Assembly: GCF_001013905.1 (NCBI RefSeq)
Contig: NZ_LN831790.1
Coordinates: 744,001 to 808,000, forward strand
DNA: 64,000 nt
DNA from: Streptomyces leeuwenhoekii
Lineage (GTDB): Bacteria > Actinomycetota > Actinomycetes > Streptomycetales > Streptomycetaceae
Reading direction: 5' to 3'
In this document: positions 39,211 through 47,458 of the stretch, piece after piece
Position numbering within the stretch: the stretch's first letter is position 1
Layout of the letters: the number at the start of each line of letters is the position of its first letter
Program-made: the position numbers and the translations under genes
Notes under the pieces: generated by a model
The model's database searches: none
What the model was told of the DNA's origin: nothing
Seen by the model: only the letters and a program-made list of their open reading frames with translations

Positions 39211-39241
39211 GAAAACAGCGTAAAGCATCGGGAAGAAAACT

Positions 39242-39253
39242 GGACCGCGGTCC
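39242..39253. promoter_or_regulatory. TetR operator candidate 1
   Basis: GGACCGCGGTCC is a perfect 12-bp palindrome 32 bp upstream of the TetR start. It matches the second palindrome at 39278 except at one central base. Confidence 0.65.
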
Positions 39254-39277
39254 GCTTAGGGTGGTAGAAACTTAAAC

Positions 39278-39289
39278 GGACCACGGTCC
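39278..39289. promoter_or_regulatory. TetR operator candidate 2
   Basis: GGACCACGGTCC, extended to CGGACCACGGTCCG, lies 41 bp upstream of the reductase start. It is centred 36 bp from the first palindrome and follows an A+T-rich patch (GAAACTTAAA) that may be part of a promoter. Confidence 0.65.
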
Positions 39290-39329
39290 GGATTGTTGCA
39301 GCAGTGTTTCCGCATCCCTGGGAGTTCTC

Positions 39330-39893
39330 ATGTCCGTCCGCATCCTCGCTCTCGTCGGCAGCGTCCGCGCCGGCTCGCACAACCGCCAGCTCGCCGAAGC
39401 CGCCGTGAAGCTCGCCCCGGCGGGCACCGAGGTGCAGCTCTTCGAGGGCCTGGCGGAGATCCCCTTCTACAACGAGGACATCGACGTCGAGGGCAGCGTC
39501 CCCGCCGCCGCGCTCCGGCTGCGCGAGGCCGCCGGGGAGGCCGGCGCCCTGCTGCTGTTCACGCCGGAGTACAACGGCACGATCCCGGCCGTCCTGAAGA
39601 ACGCCATCGACTGGCTGTCCCGCCCGTACGGCGCCGGTGCCATCAACGGCAAGCCGGTCGCCGTGGTCGGCACCGCCCTCGGCCAGTACGGCGGCGTCTG
39701 GGCGCACGACGACACCCGCAAGTCCGTGGGTGTCGCCGGCGGCAAGGTGGTCGAGGACATCAAGCTGTCCATCCCGGGCTCCGCCACCCGCTTCGGCGCG
39801 ACCCACCCGGCCGACGACGCCGAGGTCGCCGCGCAGCTCACCGAGGTCGTCACCCGGCTCCAGGGCCAGGTCGGCGAGACCGCGGCCGCCTGA
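39330..39893 (+). CDS. NADPH-dependent FMN reductase / quinone reductase
   Basis: This 187-aa flavodoxin-like enzyme has the FMN phosphate-binding loop GSVRAGSHNRQLA near the N-terminus and the family signature TPEYNGTIPAVLKNAIDWLSRP at about residues 80-101. It transfers hydride from NAD(P)H to FMN, quinones or azo compounds in the cytoplasm. The ATG at 39330 follows GGGAG. The gene is divergent from a TetR regulator with twin palindromes in between, so induction by a small electrophile or drug is a reasonable inference. A 13-bp-stem hairpin lies shortly after the stop. Confidence 0.92.
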   Translation: MSVRILALVGSVRAGSHNRQLAEAAVKLAPAGTEVQLFEGLAEIPFYNEDIDVEGSVPAAALRLREAAGEAGALLLFTPEYNGTIPAVLKNAIDWLSRPYGAGAINGKPVAVVGTALGQYGGVWAHDDTRKSVGVAGGKVVEDIKLSIPGSATRFGATHPADDAEVAAQLTEVVTRLQGQVGETAAA

Positions 39894-39939
39894 CCGGCGC
39901 GCCCGGGCCCGCACCACGGGTCCGCCCCACGGGCCACCA

Positions 39940-39978
39940 GGAGGGCCGGAAGTCCGCACGCCGGGCTTCCGGCCCTCC
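39940..39978. terminator. Bidirectional terminator hairpin
   Basis: Perfect 13-bp arms GGAGGGCCGGAAG and CTTCCGGCCCTCC enclose a 13-nt loop. It lies between the convergent FMN reductase and LysR genes, so it can serve both. Confidence 0.75.
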
Positions 39979-40040
39979 CGGTTGCCCGGAGCACCGCCGC
40001 ACCCGGCTCGGGCGGCCCCCTTCGGCCCGCCGGTCCGGTC

Positions 40041-40946
40041 TCACGCCACCGCCGTCCGCGCCAGTGCGCGCAGTTCCTCCAGCGCCGCCGCCACCGCCGG
40101 GCGCCGGTGCCCGCCCCGGCGCGTGCAGGTCAGCAGCTTGCGGTGCGGGCGGCCCGCGCAGGGCACCCGCGCGATCGGCAGATGCGGGGCGGTGTGGGCG
40201 AGGCGCGGGATCAGGGCGACCCCCAGCCGGTGGGCGACGAGATGGGCGGTGACGTTCCAGTCCAGCGCGTGGTGGACCACGTCCGGGGTGAAGCCGGCGG
40301 CGCCGCACGCCGACATCACGTGCGGCCGGCAGGGGCTCTCGGGCACGGGCGCGATCCACGCCTCGCGCGCCGCCTCCGCCAGATCGACGCGGTCGCGTCC
40401 GGCGAGCGGGTGGTCCTCGGGGACGACGAGGTCGAAGGGATCGTCCAGCAGGGGGCGCTGGTCGAAGCGGGCGTCGCCCATCGGCGGATTGCGCGGCGTG
40501 GCCTCCACCACGGCCAGGTCGGCCTCGCCCTCGAACAACAGGTCGAAGCTGTCCGGTACGCCCGCTTCCCGGATCCGGACCGACAGGCGCGGATGACGGG
40601 CGCGCAGCCGCGCCGCCATCGGCGCCAGCAGCACCGAGACCGCCACCGGGAATCCGGTCGCGCGCAACGGCCCGCCGGGGGTCCCGTGACCGGCCCGCAG
40701 ATCGAGCTCGGCCTGCTCCCAGCGGGCCTGGATCGCGTCGGCATGGGTGAGGAGGCTCTCGGCGGCCGGCGTCAGCCGCACACCGCGGCCCTGCGGCTCC
40801 AGCAGGTCCACGCCCAGGTCGCGGGCGAGCTGCCGGACCTGCTGGGAGGCGGCGGACGGAGTGACGTGCAGGGCGCGGGCGGCGGCGGTCACCGTGCCGT
40901 AATGGGCGACCGCCCGCAGGACGTGGAGCCGGCGCAGATCAATCAT
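40041..40946 (-). CDS. LysR-family transcriptional regulator
   Basis: This 301-aa regulator has an N-terminal winged helix-turn-helix (residues 1-60, with GTVTAAARALHVTPSAASQQVRQL) and a LysR substrate-binding domain with the typical segment EADLAVVEAT. ATG at 40946 is used; a GTG three codons earlier is also possible. A short inverted repeat GAAGC-CCAC-GCTTC overlaps the start region and may be an autoregulatory site. The neighbouring divergent gene is a small zinc-ribbon protein 129 bp away. Its target and inducer are unknown. Confidence 0.93.
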   Translation of the reverse strand: MIDLRRLHVLRAVAHYGTVTAAARALHVTPSAASQQVRQLARDLGVDLLEPQGRGVRLTPAAESLLTHADAIQARWEQAELDLRAGHGTPGGPLRATGFPVAVSVLLAPMAARLRARHPRLSVRIREAGVPDSFDLLFEGEADLAVVEATPRNPPMGDARFDQRPLLDDPFDLVVPEDHPLAGRDRVDLAEAAREAWIAPVPESPCRPHVMSACGAAGFTPDVVHHALDWNVTAHLVAHRLGVALIPRLAHTAPHLPIARVPCAGRPHRKLLTCTRRGGHRRPAVAAALEELRALARTAVA

Positions 40947-40960
40947 GAAGCCCACGCTTC
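40947..40960. promoter_or_regulatory. Inverted repeat at LysR start
   Basis: GAAGC and GCTTC flank a 4-bp centre directly upstream of the LysR ATG. It may be an autoregulatory operator; the arms are short. Confidence 0.3.
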
Positions 40961-41075
40961 ACAGTCGGATCCACGAAGTCAACCCGGACATGCATGGTCC
41001 CGGCGGCGCACTCTGGCCGGGTGGTGACGGCCGATCAGGGATCGGCGACCACTCCGATCCACGGAAGGAGCGGCC

Positions 41076-41294
41076 ATGCCCAGCGAGACCGGTGCCGTCT
41101 GCCCGTACTGCGGGTGGCCGGACGGCGCCGAGCCCTTCCAGGTGGTGTCCGGGCACGGCACCGCCGCGGGCCGCACGGTGTGGACCCGGTGCGGCTGCGG
41201 CTCGCTCCAGGTCCGGATCGTCGACGCCCGCGGCACGCGCGTGGTCTCCCGCAGCCGCCCCGCGCCGGACCACCACAGCCCCGCCGAGCGGTGA
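41076..41294 (+). CDS. Small zinc-ribbon-like protein
   Basis: This 72-aa protein has CPYCG near residue 9 and RCGCGS near residue 38, a Cys-x2-Cys and Cys-x-Cys arrangement that probably binds one zinc ion. The rest is polar, with an Arg/Pro/His-rich tail. I do not recognise a family with a known function. The ATG follows GGAAGGAG at good spacing, and a strong hairpin follows the stop, so it is likely a real single-gene unit. Confidence 0.75.
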   Translation: MPSETGAVCPYCGWPDGAEPFQVVSGHGTAAGRTVWTRCGCGSLQVRIVDARGTRVVSRSRPAPDHHSPAER

Positions 41295-41302
41295 ACGGAC
41301 CG

Positions 41303-41343
41303 GGGCCCGCCGCCCCGGCCGTCGGTCCGGCCGGGGCGGGCCC
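41303..41343 (+). terminator. Hairpin after zinc-ribbon gene
   Basis: GGGCCCGCCGCCCCGGCC pairs with GGCCGGGGCGGGCCC with a three-base bulge across an 8-nt loop. Confidence 0.6.
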
Positions 41344-41464
41344 GGCGACGGCGCAGGTGACGGTAGCGGACGGCACCGTTGACAGGCGCTCGGCCGGGCC
41401 GTACTAATCAGCGGACACGGTCCGCCGGACACCGCCGGCGGGCGTCCCGGCGCGGGGAGGAGGC

Positions 41465-42655
41465 GTGAGCGTGCGGCTTCCTCTGTCCGGCGTGACGGTG
41501 GTCAGCGTGGAGCAGGCCGTGGCGGCGCCCTACGCCACCCGGCAGCTCGCCGATCTCGGCGCGCGGGTCATCAAGGTGGAGCGGCCGGGCGAGGGCGACT
41601 TCGCCCGCCGCTACGACACGGCCGTGCACGGCCACTCCAGCTACTTCGTGTGGCTCAACCGGTCCAAGGAGTCCCTCACCCTGGACCTGAAGGACCGAAG
41701 AGCCCGCGAGATCCTCCACGACCTGCTGCGCGGGGCCGACGTGTTCGTCCAGAACCTCGCCCCGGGCGCCGCCGGCCGCCTCGGCCTGGACGCGGACGCC
41801 CTCACGCGCCGCCACCCCCGGCTGATCCCCTGCACGATCTCCGGTTACGGCACCACGGGCCCCTGGGCCGGCCGCAAGTCCTACGACCTGCTGGTTCAGT
41901 GCCAGACGGGCCTGGTGTCCCTGACCGGCACCCCGGAGGCGACCGCCCGCGTCGGCATCTCCGTCGCCGACATCGCCGCGGGGATGTACGCCTACAGCGG
42001 CGTCCTCACCGCCCTGTACACGCGCGCCACCACCGGCACGGTCCACCCCGTGGAGGTGTCGCTGTTCGAGGCGCTGGCCGAGTGGATGGGCCAGCCCGCC
42101 TACTACACCCGCCACGGCGGCGGGCAGCCCCCGCGCCTGGGGACCCGGCACGCCAGCATCGCCCCGTACGGCGCCTACCGTGCCGCCGACGGCAAGGAGG
42201 TGCTGTTCTCCGTCCAGAACGAGCGGGAGTGGGCCGCACTGTGCGCGGACTTCCTCGGGCGGCCGGAGCTGTCCGGTGACCCCCGGTTCGCCACCGGCTC
42301 CGACCGGGTCGCCCACCGCGAGGAGCTCGACGCGATCGTCGCGCGGCGCGTCGCCCGCTCCGGCAGCGAGGAGATCCTGGAGGAGCTGGAGGGCATCGGC
42401 ATCGCCTGCGCCGGCGTGAACGACGTCGCCGCGTTCCTCGACCACCCCGTGCTGGCGGCCCGCGACCGCTGGCGGGAGGTGACCGTACCGGGCGGGGCGG
42501 CGGTGGGCGCCCTGCTGCCGCCGGCCGACCTCGCGGGCGTACCCGCCCGCATGGACCCCGTCCCCGCCGTCGGGGAGCACACCGACGCCATCCTCGCGGA
42601 GCTCGGCCGCGGTCCCGGCGACATCGAGGCGCTGCGCGCGGACGCCGTCGTCTGA
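41465..42655 (+). CDS. CaiB/BaiF-family (class III) CoA-transferase
   Basis: This 396-aa protein is a family III CoA-transferase, related to formyl-CoA transferase and L-carnitine CoA-transferase. It has the family N-terminus LPLSGVTVVSVEQAVAAPYATRQLADLGARVIKVE and the catalytic aspartate in SYDLLVQ near residue 140. The enzyme moves CoA between two carboxylic acids through an aspartyl-CoA intermediate. The GTG at 41465 follows GGGGAGG. No acyl-CoA dehydrogenase or lyase is adjacent, so the acids used are unknown. It converges with the phosphoribosyltransferase gene. Confidence 0.92.
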   Translation: MSVRLPLSGVTVVSVEQAVAAPYATRQLADLGARVIKVERPGEGDFARRYDTAVHGHSSYFVWLNRSKESLTLDLKDRRAREILHDLLRGADVFVQNLAPGAAGRLGLDADALTRRHPRLIPCTISGYGTTGPWAGRKSYDLLVQCQTGLVSLTGTPEATARVGISVADIAAGMYAYSGVLTALYTRATTGTVHPVEVSLFEALAEWMGQPAYYTRHGGGQPPRLGTRHASIAPYGAYRAADGKEVLFSVQNEREWAALCADFLGRPELSGDPRFATGSDRVAHREELDAIVARRVARSGSEEILEELEGIGIACAGVNDVAAFLDHPVLAARDRWREVTVPGGAAVGALLPPADLAGVPARMDPVPAVGEHTDAILAELGRGPGDIEALRADAVV

Positions 42656-42676
42656 GGGCGCCCGCGGCGTCCCGGC

Positions 42677-43342
42677 TCACTTCCCCTGGTGGTGCACGGG
42701 CCGGCCGCCGTGCAGCGCGTCCAGCACATCACCGTCGGTCAGTTGCTCGAAGTCGTCGTACCAGAGGCCGACGGCCTGGAACGCGGCCGGCCGGTACAGG
42801 CAGACCACCTCGTCGGCCTCGGCCCGCATCAGCTCCGCAGCCTCCGGCGCGCCGACGGGCACGGCCAGCACCAGCCGTCCCGGGCCGCGGCGCCGCAGGG
42901 CACGCAGGGCCGCGCGCGCCGTCGAGCCGGTGGCCAGTCCGTCGTCGACGACGATCACGGTGCGGCCGCGCACCTCGGGGGCGGGGCGGCCCTGCCGGTA
43001 GCGCTCCTCGCGGCGGCGGAGTTCGGCGCGCTCCCGCGCCACCACGGGGGCCAGCTCGGCCTCGGTGAGGCCCAGCCGGCGCAGGGCGCGTTCGTCGTAG
43101 AGCGGCTCGTCGTCACCGGCGATCGCGCCGATGCCGTACTCCTCGTGGAACGGCGCCCCGATCTTCCGTACGACCAGCACGTCGAGCGGCGCTCCGAGCT
43201 CCCGGGCGACCTCGCGGGCCACCGCGACGCCGCCGCGGGGCAGGGCGAGGACGACGGGATCGGGCAGGGCGCCCTCGTCCCGCAGGGCCCGCAACCTCTC
43301 GGCCAGCGCTCGTCCGGCCTGCCGACGATCCTGGAACCGCAT
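42677..43342 (-). CDS. Phosphoribosyltransferase-family protein
   Basis: This 221-aa protein has the type I PRPP-binding signature VIVVDDGLATGST near residue 125 and an N-terminal ALPRGGVAVAREVARELGAPLDVLVVRKIG segment seen in uncharacterised bacterial phosphoribosyltransferases of about this size. The base substrate cannot be inferred from sequence. The ATG at 43342 is preceded by a clear AAGGAGGAA. The leader contains repeated G-rich tracts on the coding strand. Related proteins are sometimes fused to or paired with hydrolases; a dienelactone-hydrolase-like gene lies 3 kb away but is not co-transcribed. Confidence 0.88.
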   Translation of the reverse strand: MRFQDRRQAGRALAERLRALRDEGALPDPVVLALPRGGVAVAREVARELGAPLDVLVVRKIGAPFHEEYGIGAIAGDDEPLYDERALRRLGLTEAELAPVVARERAELRRREERYRQGRPAPEVRGRTVIVVDDGLATGSTARAALRALRRRGPGRLVLAVPVGAPEAAELMRAEADEVVCLYRPAAFQAVGLWYDDFEQLTDGDVLDALHGGRPVHHQGK

Positions 43343-43356
43343 GGCCGCTGTTCCTC

Positions 43357-43414
43357 CTTCCCCGGCTTCCCCCTCCCCCGGTCCCCCTTCCCGGCTCCCC
43401 CGCTTTCCCGGTTC
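43357..43414 (-). repeat. G-rich degenerate repeat in the phosphoribosyltransferase leader
   Basis: CCCGG-centred units recur at 43361, 43377, 43390 and 43407 on the plus strand. Read on the coding strand this gives many runs of three or more G separated by short loops, a pattern able to form a G-quadruplex. It sits just upstream of the ribosome-binding site. Confidence 0.45.
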
Positions 43415-43430
43415 ACCGAACCACCGGTTC
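43410..43430. promoter_or_regulatory. Alternating GGTTC/GAACC inverted repeats
   Basis: GGTTC-ACC-GAACC-ACC-GGTTC alternates in orientation with identical 3-bp spacers. It lies between the divergent phosphoribosyltransferase and pyruvyltransferase genes beside an A+T-richer patch (CTAATCTGTACC), so it may be an operator. The rest of this 312-bp gap shows nothing else I can support. Confidence 0.4.
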
Positions 43431-43654
43431 GTCCTAATCTGTACCGATAAGCCCCACGTACCCGCCGGGGTGCCGGCCGATGCGACGCCCCGCCGCCGGG
43501 CCGGGGCGGTGGGGCCCCAGCGGTGTTCACCCATTGAGAGCAGGGAGTGTTTCCAACCAGTCGGCGCAGGCAACCCGGCACGCGGCGCGAGCCACGACCG
43601 TCTCGCGCCCCGGCCGGGAGCCCGGCCGTCTCCGCACGTGACGGGAGTTTCCGG

Positions 43655-44911
43655 ATGACCACTGCGCCCTCCCTTCCGCAGCCCGCCCGCTCGGGCCCCC
43701 GCATCGGCGTGCTCGGTTCGTACGGCGGTTTCAACATCGGCGACGAGTCGATCCTGACCTGCATCCTGGCCTGTCTGCGCGCGCAGCGTCCGGACGCCCA
43801 CTTCGTCGTCTTCAGCCGCAACGCGGAGCACACCCGGGCGCACCATCCCGACGTCCACGACGTCCTGGACTGGGAGGGCGTCAGCCGCAATCACATCTCG
43901 GAGGCGCTGACCGGGCTGGATCTGCTGGTGCTGGGCGGCGGCGGCATCCTCTACGACAGCGAGGCCCGCCGCTATCTGCGGCTGGTCCGCACCGCGCAGG
44001 AACGGGGCGTGCCCACCTTCGCCTACGCCGTCGGCGCCGGCCCGCTGCGGGAGGCGGAGGACCGGGAGGCGGTGCGCGGCGTGCTGGCGGACATGGACGA
44101 CATCGTGGTGCGGGACCAGGAGTCCAAGCTCGTCCTGGAGGAGGTCGGCCTGGAGCGCGAGGTCACCGTCACCGCCGATCCGGCGCTGCTGCTGGAGCCC
44201 GAGCCGTTCACCGACTCGATGCTGCGCGGCGAGGGCCTGCCCACCGACGCCCGGCTGGTGGGGATGTCGGTGCGGGAACCGGGCCGGGCCGCCGAGAAGC
44301 TGGACGAGGGCGACTACCACGCGCTGCTCGCCGACGTCGCGGACTTCCTCGTACGGCGGCTCGACGCGCATGTGGTGTTCCTGCCGATGGAGCGGCACGA
44401 CGTACGGCACGCGCACGCCGTGCTGTCCCATATGACCGCGCCGGACAAGGGCCGCATCCTGCACGGCGCCTACAGCCCGGGGCAGGTCCTGGGCTTCATG
44501 CGCCATCTGGACCTGGCGGTCGGCATGCGGCTGCACTTCGTGATCTTCGCGGCGCTGTCCGGTGTGCCGGTCCTGCCGCTGCCGTACTCCGGCAAGGTGT
44601 TCGACTTCGCGCGCCGGCTCGGCGCCCCGGCCCTGGTGGGCGTGGCGCGGGAGCAGGCCGGGCTGCTGCTGGCGGAGGTGGACCGGCTGTGGGACGAGTA
44701 TCCGCAGCGCCGGGACGACCTGCGCGGCCGTGTCCGGGAGCTGACCATGCTCGCCCGGGAGACCTGCGTGCGCTGCGGTGTCCTGCTCGACGAGATCGAC
44801 GCCGGGCGGCGGGACGGGGACACCAGGACGGCCGCCGAGGCGGACGCGCCGGGCGGTGTGGCGCGGGCGGTCCCGGACCGCCCCGCCGAACCCCGCCCGC
44901 TGATCGCCTGA
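43655..44911 (+). CDS. Polysaccharide pyruvyl transferase-family protein
   Basis: This 418-aa protein matches the polysaccharide pyruvyl transferase (CsaB-like) family: an N-terminal IGVLGSYGGFNIGDESIL, the glycine-rich LVLGGGGILYDS near residue 92, and a C-terminal GMRLHFVIFAALSGVPVLPLPYSGKV. Family members add pyruvate ketals to cell-wall sugars or, in other branches, modify natural products. The ATG at 43655 follows GGGAG. It is followed after 74 bp by an FAD-dependent oxidoreductase on the same strand, probably a two-gene operon. The C-terminal tail is Pro/Ala-rich. No polysaccharide genes are near, so its acceptor is unknown. Confidence 0.88.
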   Translation: MTTAPSLPQPARSGPRIGVLGSYGGFNIGDESILTCILACLRAQRPDAHFVVFSRNAEHTRAHHPDVHDVLDWEGVSRNHISEALTGLDLLVLGGGGILYDSEARRYLRLVRTAQERGVPTFAYAVGAGPLREAEDREAVRGVLADMDDIVVRDQESKLVLEEVGLEREVTVTADPALLLEPEPFTDSMLRGEGLPTDARLVGMSVREPGRAAEKLDEGDYHALLADVADFLVRRLDAHVVFLPMERHDVRHAHAVLSHMTAPDKGRILHGAYSPGQVLGFMRHLDLAVGMRLHFVIFAALSGVPVLPLPYSGKVFDFARRLGAPALVGVAREQAGLLLAEVDRLWDEYPQRRDDLRGRVRELTMLARETCVRCGVLLDEIDAGRRDGDTRTAAEADAPGGVARAVPDRPAEPRPLIA

Positions 44912-44985
44912 CGCCCGGCCCGCCGCGGGGCCGGCAGCGGCCGTGACGCGAGCCCGCCGACCAGCCCGCCCGCCCGAGGAGACCG

Positions 44986-46431
44986 ATGCCGATCCTGGAA
45001 GAGCCCCGCGAGCCCCGCACGGTCACCCTGCCCCCGCGTCCGGCCCGGCACGGCGGGCGGTGCGACGTCCTCGTGGTCGGCGGCGGCCCGTCCGGCTTCG
45101 CCGCCGCGGTCGCCGCGGCCGACGCCGGAGCCGACGTGGTCCTCGTGGAGCGCTACGGGTTCCTCGGCGGCAACGCGACCGTGGCGCTGGTGATGCCGCT
45201 GATGTCGTTCCACAACGAGCACAAGCAGGCCGCCTTCAGCGAGTCCGGCGACGACTCCCGGCTGCTGCCCACCGACCACGGCGAGGGGGAGCCGGTGGTC
45301 GCGGGCGTTCTGTGGCAGCTACTGGACCGGCTCATGGGGCGCGGCGGCTGCCTGCCGCCCTCCCCGAGGACCGGGTACACGGTGCCCTTCGACCCGGAGC
45401 TGTTCAAGCTGGCGCTGCTGGAGATGCTGGACGAGGCGGGGGTGCGGATGCTGTTCCACGCCTTCGCCTCCACCGCCCTGCCCCTGGAGGACGGCCCCGG
45501 CTGGCGGGTGGTGTTCGAGACGAAGTCCGGTCCGGTGGTGATCGACGCCGGGGTGGTGGTGGACGGCACCGGCGACGGCGACGTCGCGGCGGCCTGCGGC
45601 GCGTCGTACGAGATCGGCCGCCCCGAGGACGGGCTGGTGCAGCCGATGACGCTGATGTTCCGCGTGGCGGACTTCGCCCGGCCCGACTTCGCCGACTACG
45701 TGCGCGCCCATCCCGACCAGTGGCGCGGGGTGCACGGCCTGTGGGACCTGATCGAGGAGGCCCGGGCCGCCGGGGAGCTGCGGCTGCCGCGCGAGGACAT
45801 CCTGCTGTTCGCGACCCCGCATCCGCGTGAGGTCGCCGTCAACAGCACCCGGGTCACGCGTGTGCTGGGCACCAGCGTGTGGGACCTCACCCGGGCCGAG
45901 TACACGGCGCGCCGCCAGCTCGCCCAGATCGACCGCTTCCTGCGCACCCGCGTGCCCGGTTTCGAGGAGTCGTACGTGGTGCAGAGCGGCACCCACATCG
46001 GTGTGCGGGAGACCCGGCGCGTGGTCGGCGACTACCAGCTCACCGGTCACGACATCCTGGCCGCCCGCCCCTTCCCGGACGTCGTCGCGCACGGCGCCTA
46101 CCCGATCGACATCCACAACCCGCGCGGCACCGGCACCGTGCTGAAGCGGGTGCCCATGGGCCGCTTCTACGACATCCCGCTGCGCTGCCTCGTCCCGAAG
46201 GGGACCGACCGGCTGCTGGTGGCGGGGCGGTGCATCTCGGGGACGCACGTGGCGCACTCCTCCTACCGGGTGATGCCGATCGCGATGGCGACCGGGCAGG
46301 CCGCGGGTGTGGCCGCCGCGCTGACCGTCCGCCACGGCCAGGGGCCGCGGGGGGTGCCCTACCGGCTGGTGCAGCGCGAGCTGCTGCGGCAGGGCGCCCG
46401 GCTGCGCACCGATCTCGGCGCGCCGGTCTGA
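44986..46431 (+). CDS. FAD-dependent oxidoreductase (FAD_oxidored family)
   Basis: This 481-aa protein starts with a short Pro/Arg-rich lead and then the dinucleotide-binding fold VLVVGGGPSGFAAAVAAADAGADVVLVE, followed by YGFLGGNATVA, typical of the FAD_oxidored group. A C-terminal FAD-contact region reads LLVAGRCISGTHVAHSSYRVMP. The family includes enzymes with various substrates and many without a known one. The ATG at 44986 follows GAGGAG. It is likely co-transcribed with the pyruvyl transferase gene. It converges with the hydrolase gene downstream. Confidence 0.9.
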   Translation: MPILEEPREPRTVTLPPRPARHGGRCDVLVVGGGPSGFAAAVAAADAGADVVLVERYGFLGGNATVALVMPLMSFHNEHKQAAFSESGDDSRLLPTDHGEGEPVVAGVLWQLLDRLMGRGGCLPPSPRTGYTVPFDPELFKLALLEMLDEAGVRMLFHAFASTALPLEDGPGWRVVFETKSGPVVIDAGVVVDGTGDGDVAAACGASYEIGRPEDGLVQPMTLMFRVADFARPDFADYVRAHPDQWRGVHGLWDLIEEARAAGELRLPREDILLFATPHPREVAVNSTRVTRVLGTSVWDLTRAEYTARRQLAQIDRFLRTRVPGFEESYVVQSGTHIGVRETRRVVGDYQLTGHDILAARPFPDVVAHGAYPIDIHNPRGTGTVLKRVPMGRFYDIPLRCLVPKGTDRLLVAGRCISGTHVAHSSYRVMPIAMATGQAAGVAAALTVRHGQGPRGVPYRLVQRELLRQGARLRTDLGAPV

Positions 46432-46505
46432 CGGCGCGCCGGTGGGGCGCCGCCCGGTCCGGCGCCCGCGCGGGAGTGCGGTGCCGGGGCGCGACGACGC
46501 CGGGG

Positions 46506-47162
46506 TCAGCCGGACGGGGCGCGCAGGCGCTCGTCGCACCATTGCCGGGCGGCGTCGGCGACCCGGTCGAGGGCGCCGGGCTCCTCGAACAGGTGGGTGG
46601 CGCCGGGAACGATCCGCAGGTCGTGCGGGGCGTGCAGGCGCCGGGCCGCCTCCTGGTTCAGTCGCAGCACCTCCTCGTCCCGGCCGCCCACGATCAGCAG
46701 CACCGGCGCCCGTACGGCGGGCAGGGCGTCGCCGGCCAGGTCGGGCCGTCCGCCGCGCGAGACGACGGTGAGCACCCGGCCGGGCCGCTCGGCGGCGGCC
46801 ACCAGGGCCGCCGCGGCACCGGTGCTGGCCCCGAACAGGGCGACCGGCAGCCCGCGCGTGCCGGGCCCGCTCTCCAGCCAGTCGATGGCGGCCACCAGGC
46901 GGTGGCCCAGCAGGGGGATGTCGAAGCGGTGCTCGGCGGTGAGCACGTCCCGTCTCTCCTCGTCCTCGGTGAGCAGGTCCATCAGCAGCGTGCCGAGCCC
47001 GGCGGCGCACAGGGCCTCGGCGACCCTGCGGTTGCGCGGGCTGTGCCGGGAGCTGCCGCTGCCGTGCGCGAAGAGCACGACGGCCCGGGCGGGCTCCGGT
47101 ACGGCGAGGTCTCCCGCCAGGGTGGCGTCGTCGGCGGGTACCGCGACCGGTTGGGAGATCAT
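46506..47162 (-). CDS. Alpha/beta hydrolase, dienelactone hydrolase-like
   Basis: This 218-aa hydrolase has the oxyanion-region motif FAHGSGSSRHSPRN, the nucleophile elbow GASTG near residue 115, an acid in GGRDEEV and the catalytic His in GATHLFEEPG. The length and motif order match small dienelactone hydrolase-type enzymes often found beside phosphoribosyltransferases in actinomycetes. The physiological ester is unknown. The ATG at 47162 has GGGAGGAGG upstream. Its leader carries six 20-bp tandem repeats. It is divergent from the archease gene. Confidence 0.9.
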   Translation of the reverse strand: MISQPVAVPADDATLAGDLAVPEPARAVVLFAHGSGSSRHSPRNRRVAEALCAAGLGTLLMDLLTEDEERRDVLTAEHRFDIPLLGHRLVAAIDWLESGPGTRGLPVALFGASTGAAAALVAAAERPGRVLTVVSRGGRPDLAGDALPAVRAPVLLIVGGRDEEVLRLNQEAARRLHAPHDLRIVPGATHLFEEPGALDRVADAARQWCDERLRAPSG

Positions 47163-47190
47163 CGGCGGCCTCCTCCCGTCAGGGAGTTCC

Positions 47191-47310
47191 CTCGGGCCCT
47201 CGCGGACCCCCTCGGGCCCTTCGGGATCTCCTCGGGTTCTTCCGAACTTCCTCGGGTTCCCCCGGACACCCTCGGTTCCTGCCGGGCGTCCTCGGGTTCT
47301 GCCGGCTTTC
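47191..47310. repeat. Six 20-bp degenerate tandem repeats
   Basis: The unit is CTCGGG followed by about 14 variable bases. CTCGG begins at 47191, 47211, 47231, 47251, 47271 and 47291, an exact 20-bp period. Twenty is not a multiple of three, so a coding origin is unlikely. It lies between the divergent hydrolase and archease genes. Confidence 0.8.
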
Positions 47311-47458
47311 CGCCGTGCGGCACGGCCTCCACGACGTGTGACGCCGGGCACACAGGCAACTCCATAGTCGTGCACGGCGGTACAGCGGTACAGCGACATG
47401 GCGGCAGGGCGGAGTGTGCGCGCCGCACGAGGGCGCGGTGACGGGACAGGCGGTGGAC

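Noticed and set aside
47191-47310. CRISPR array
   Set aside because: The whole unit is 20 bp and degenerate, with no conserved repeat and unique-spacer alternation and no cas genes.
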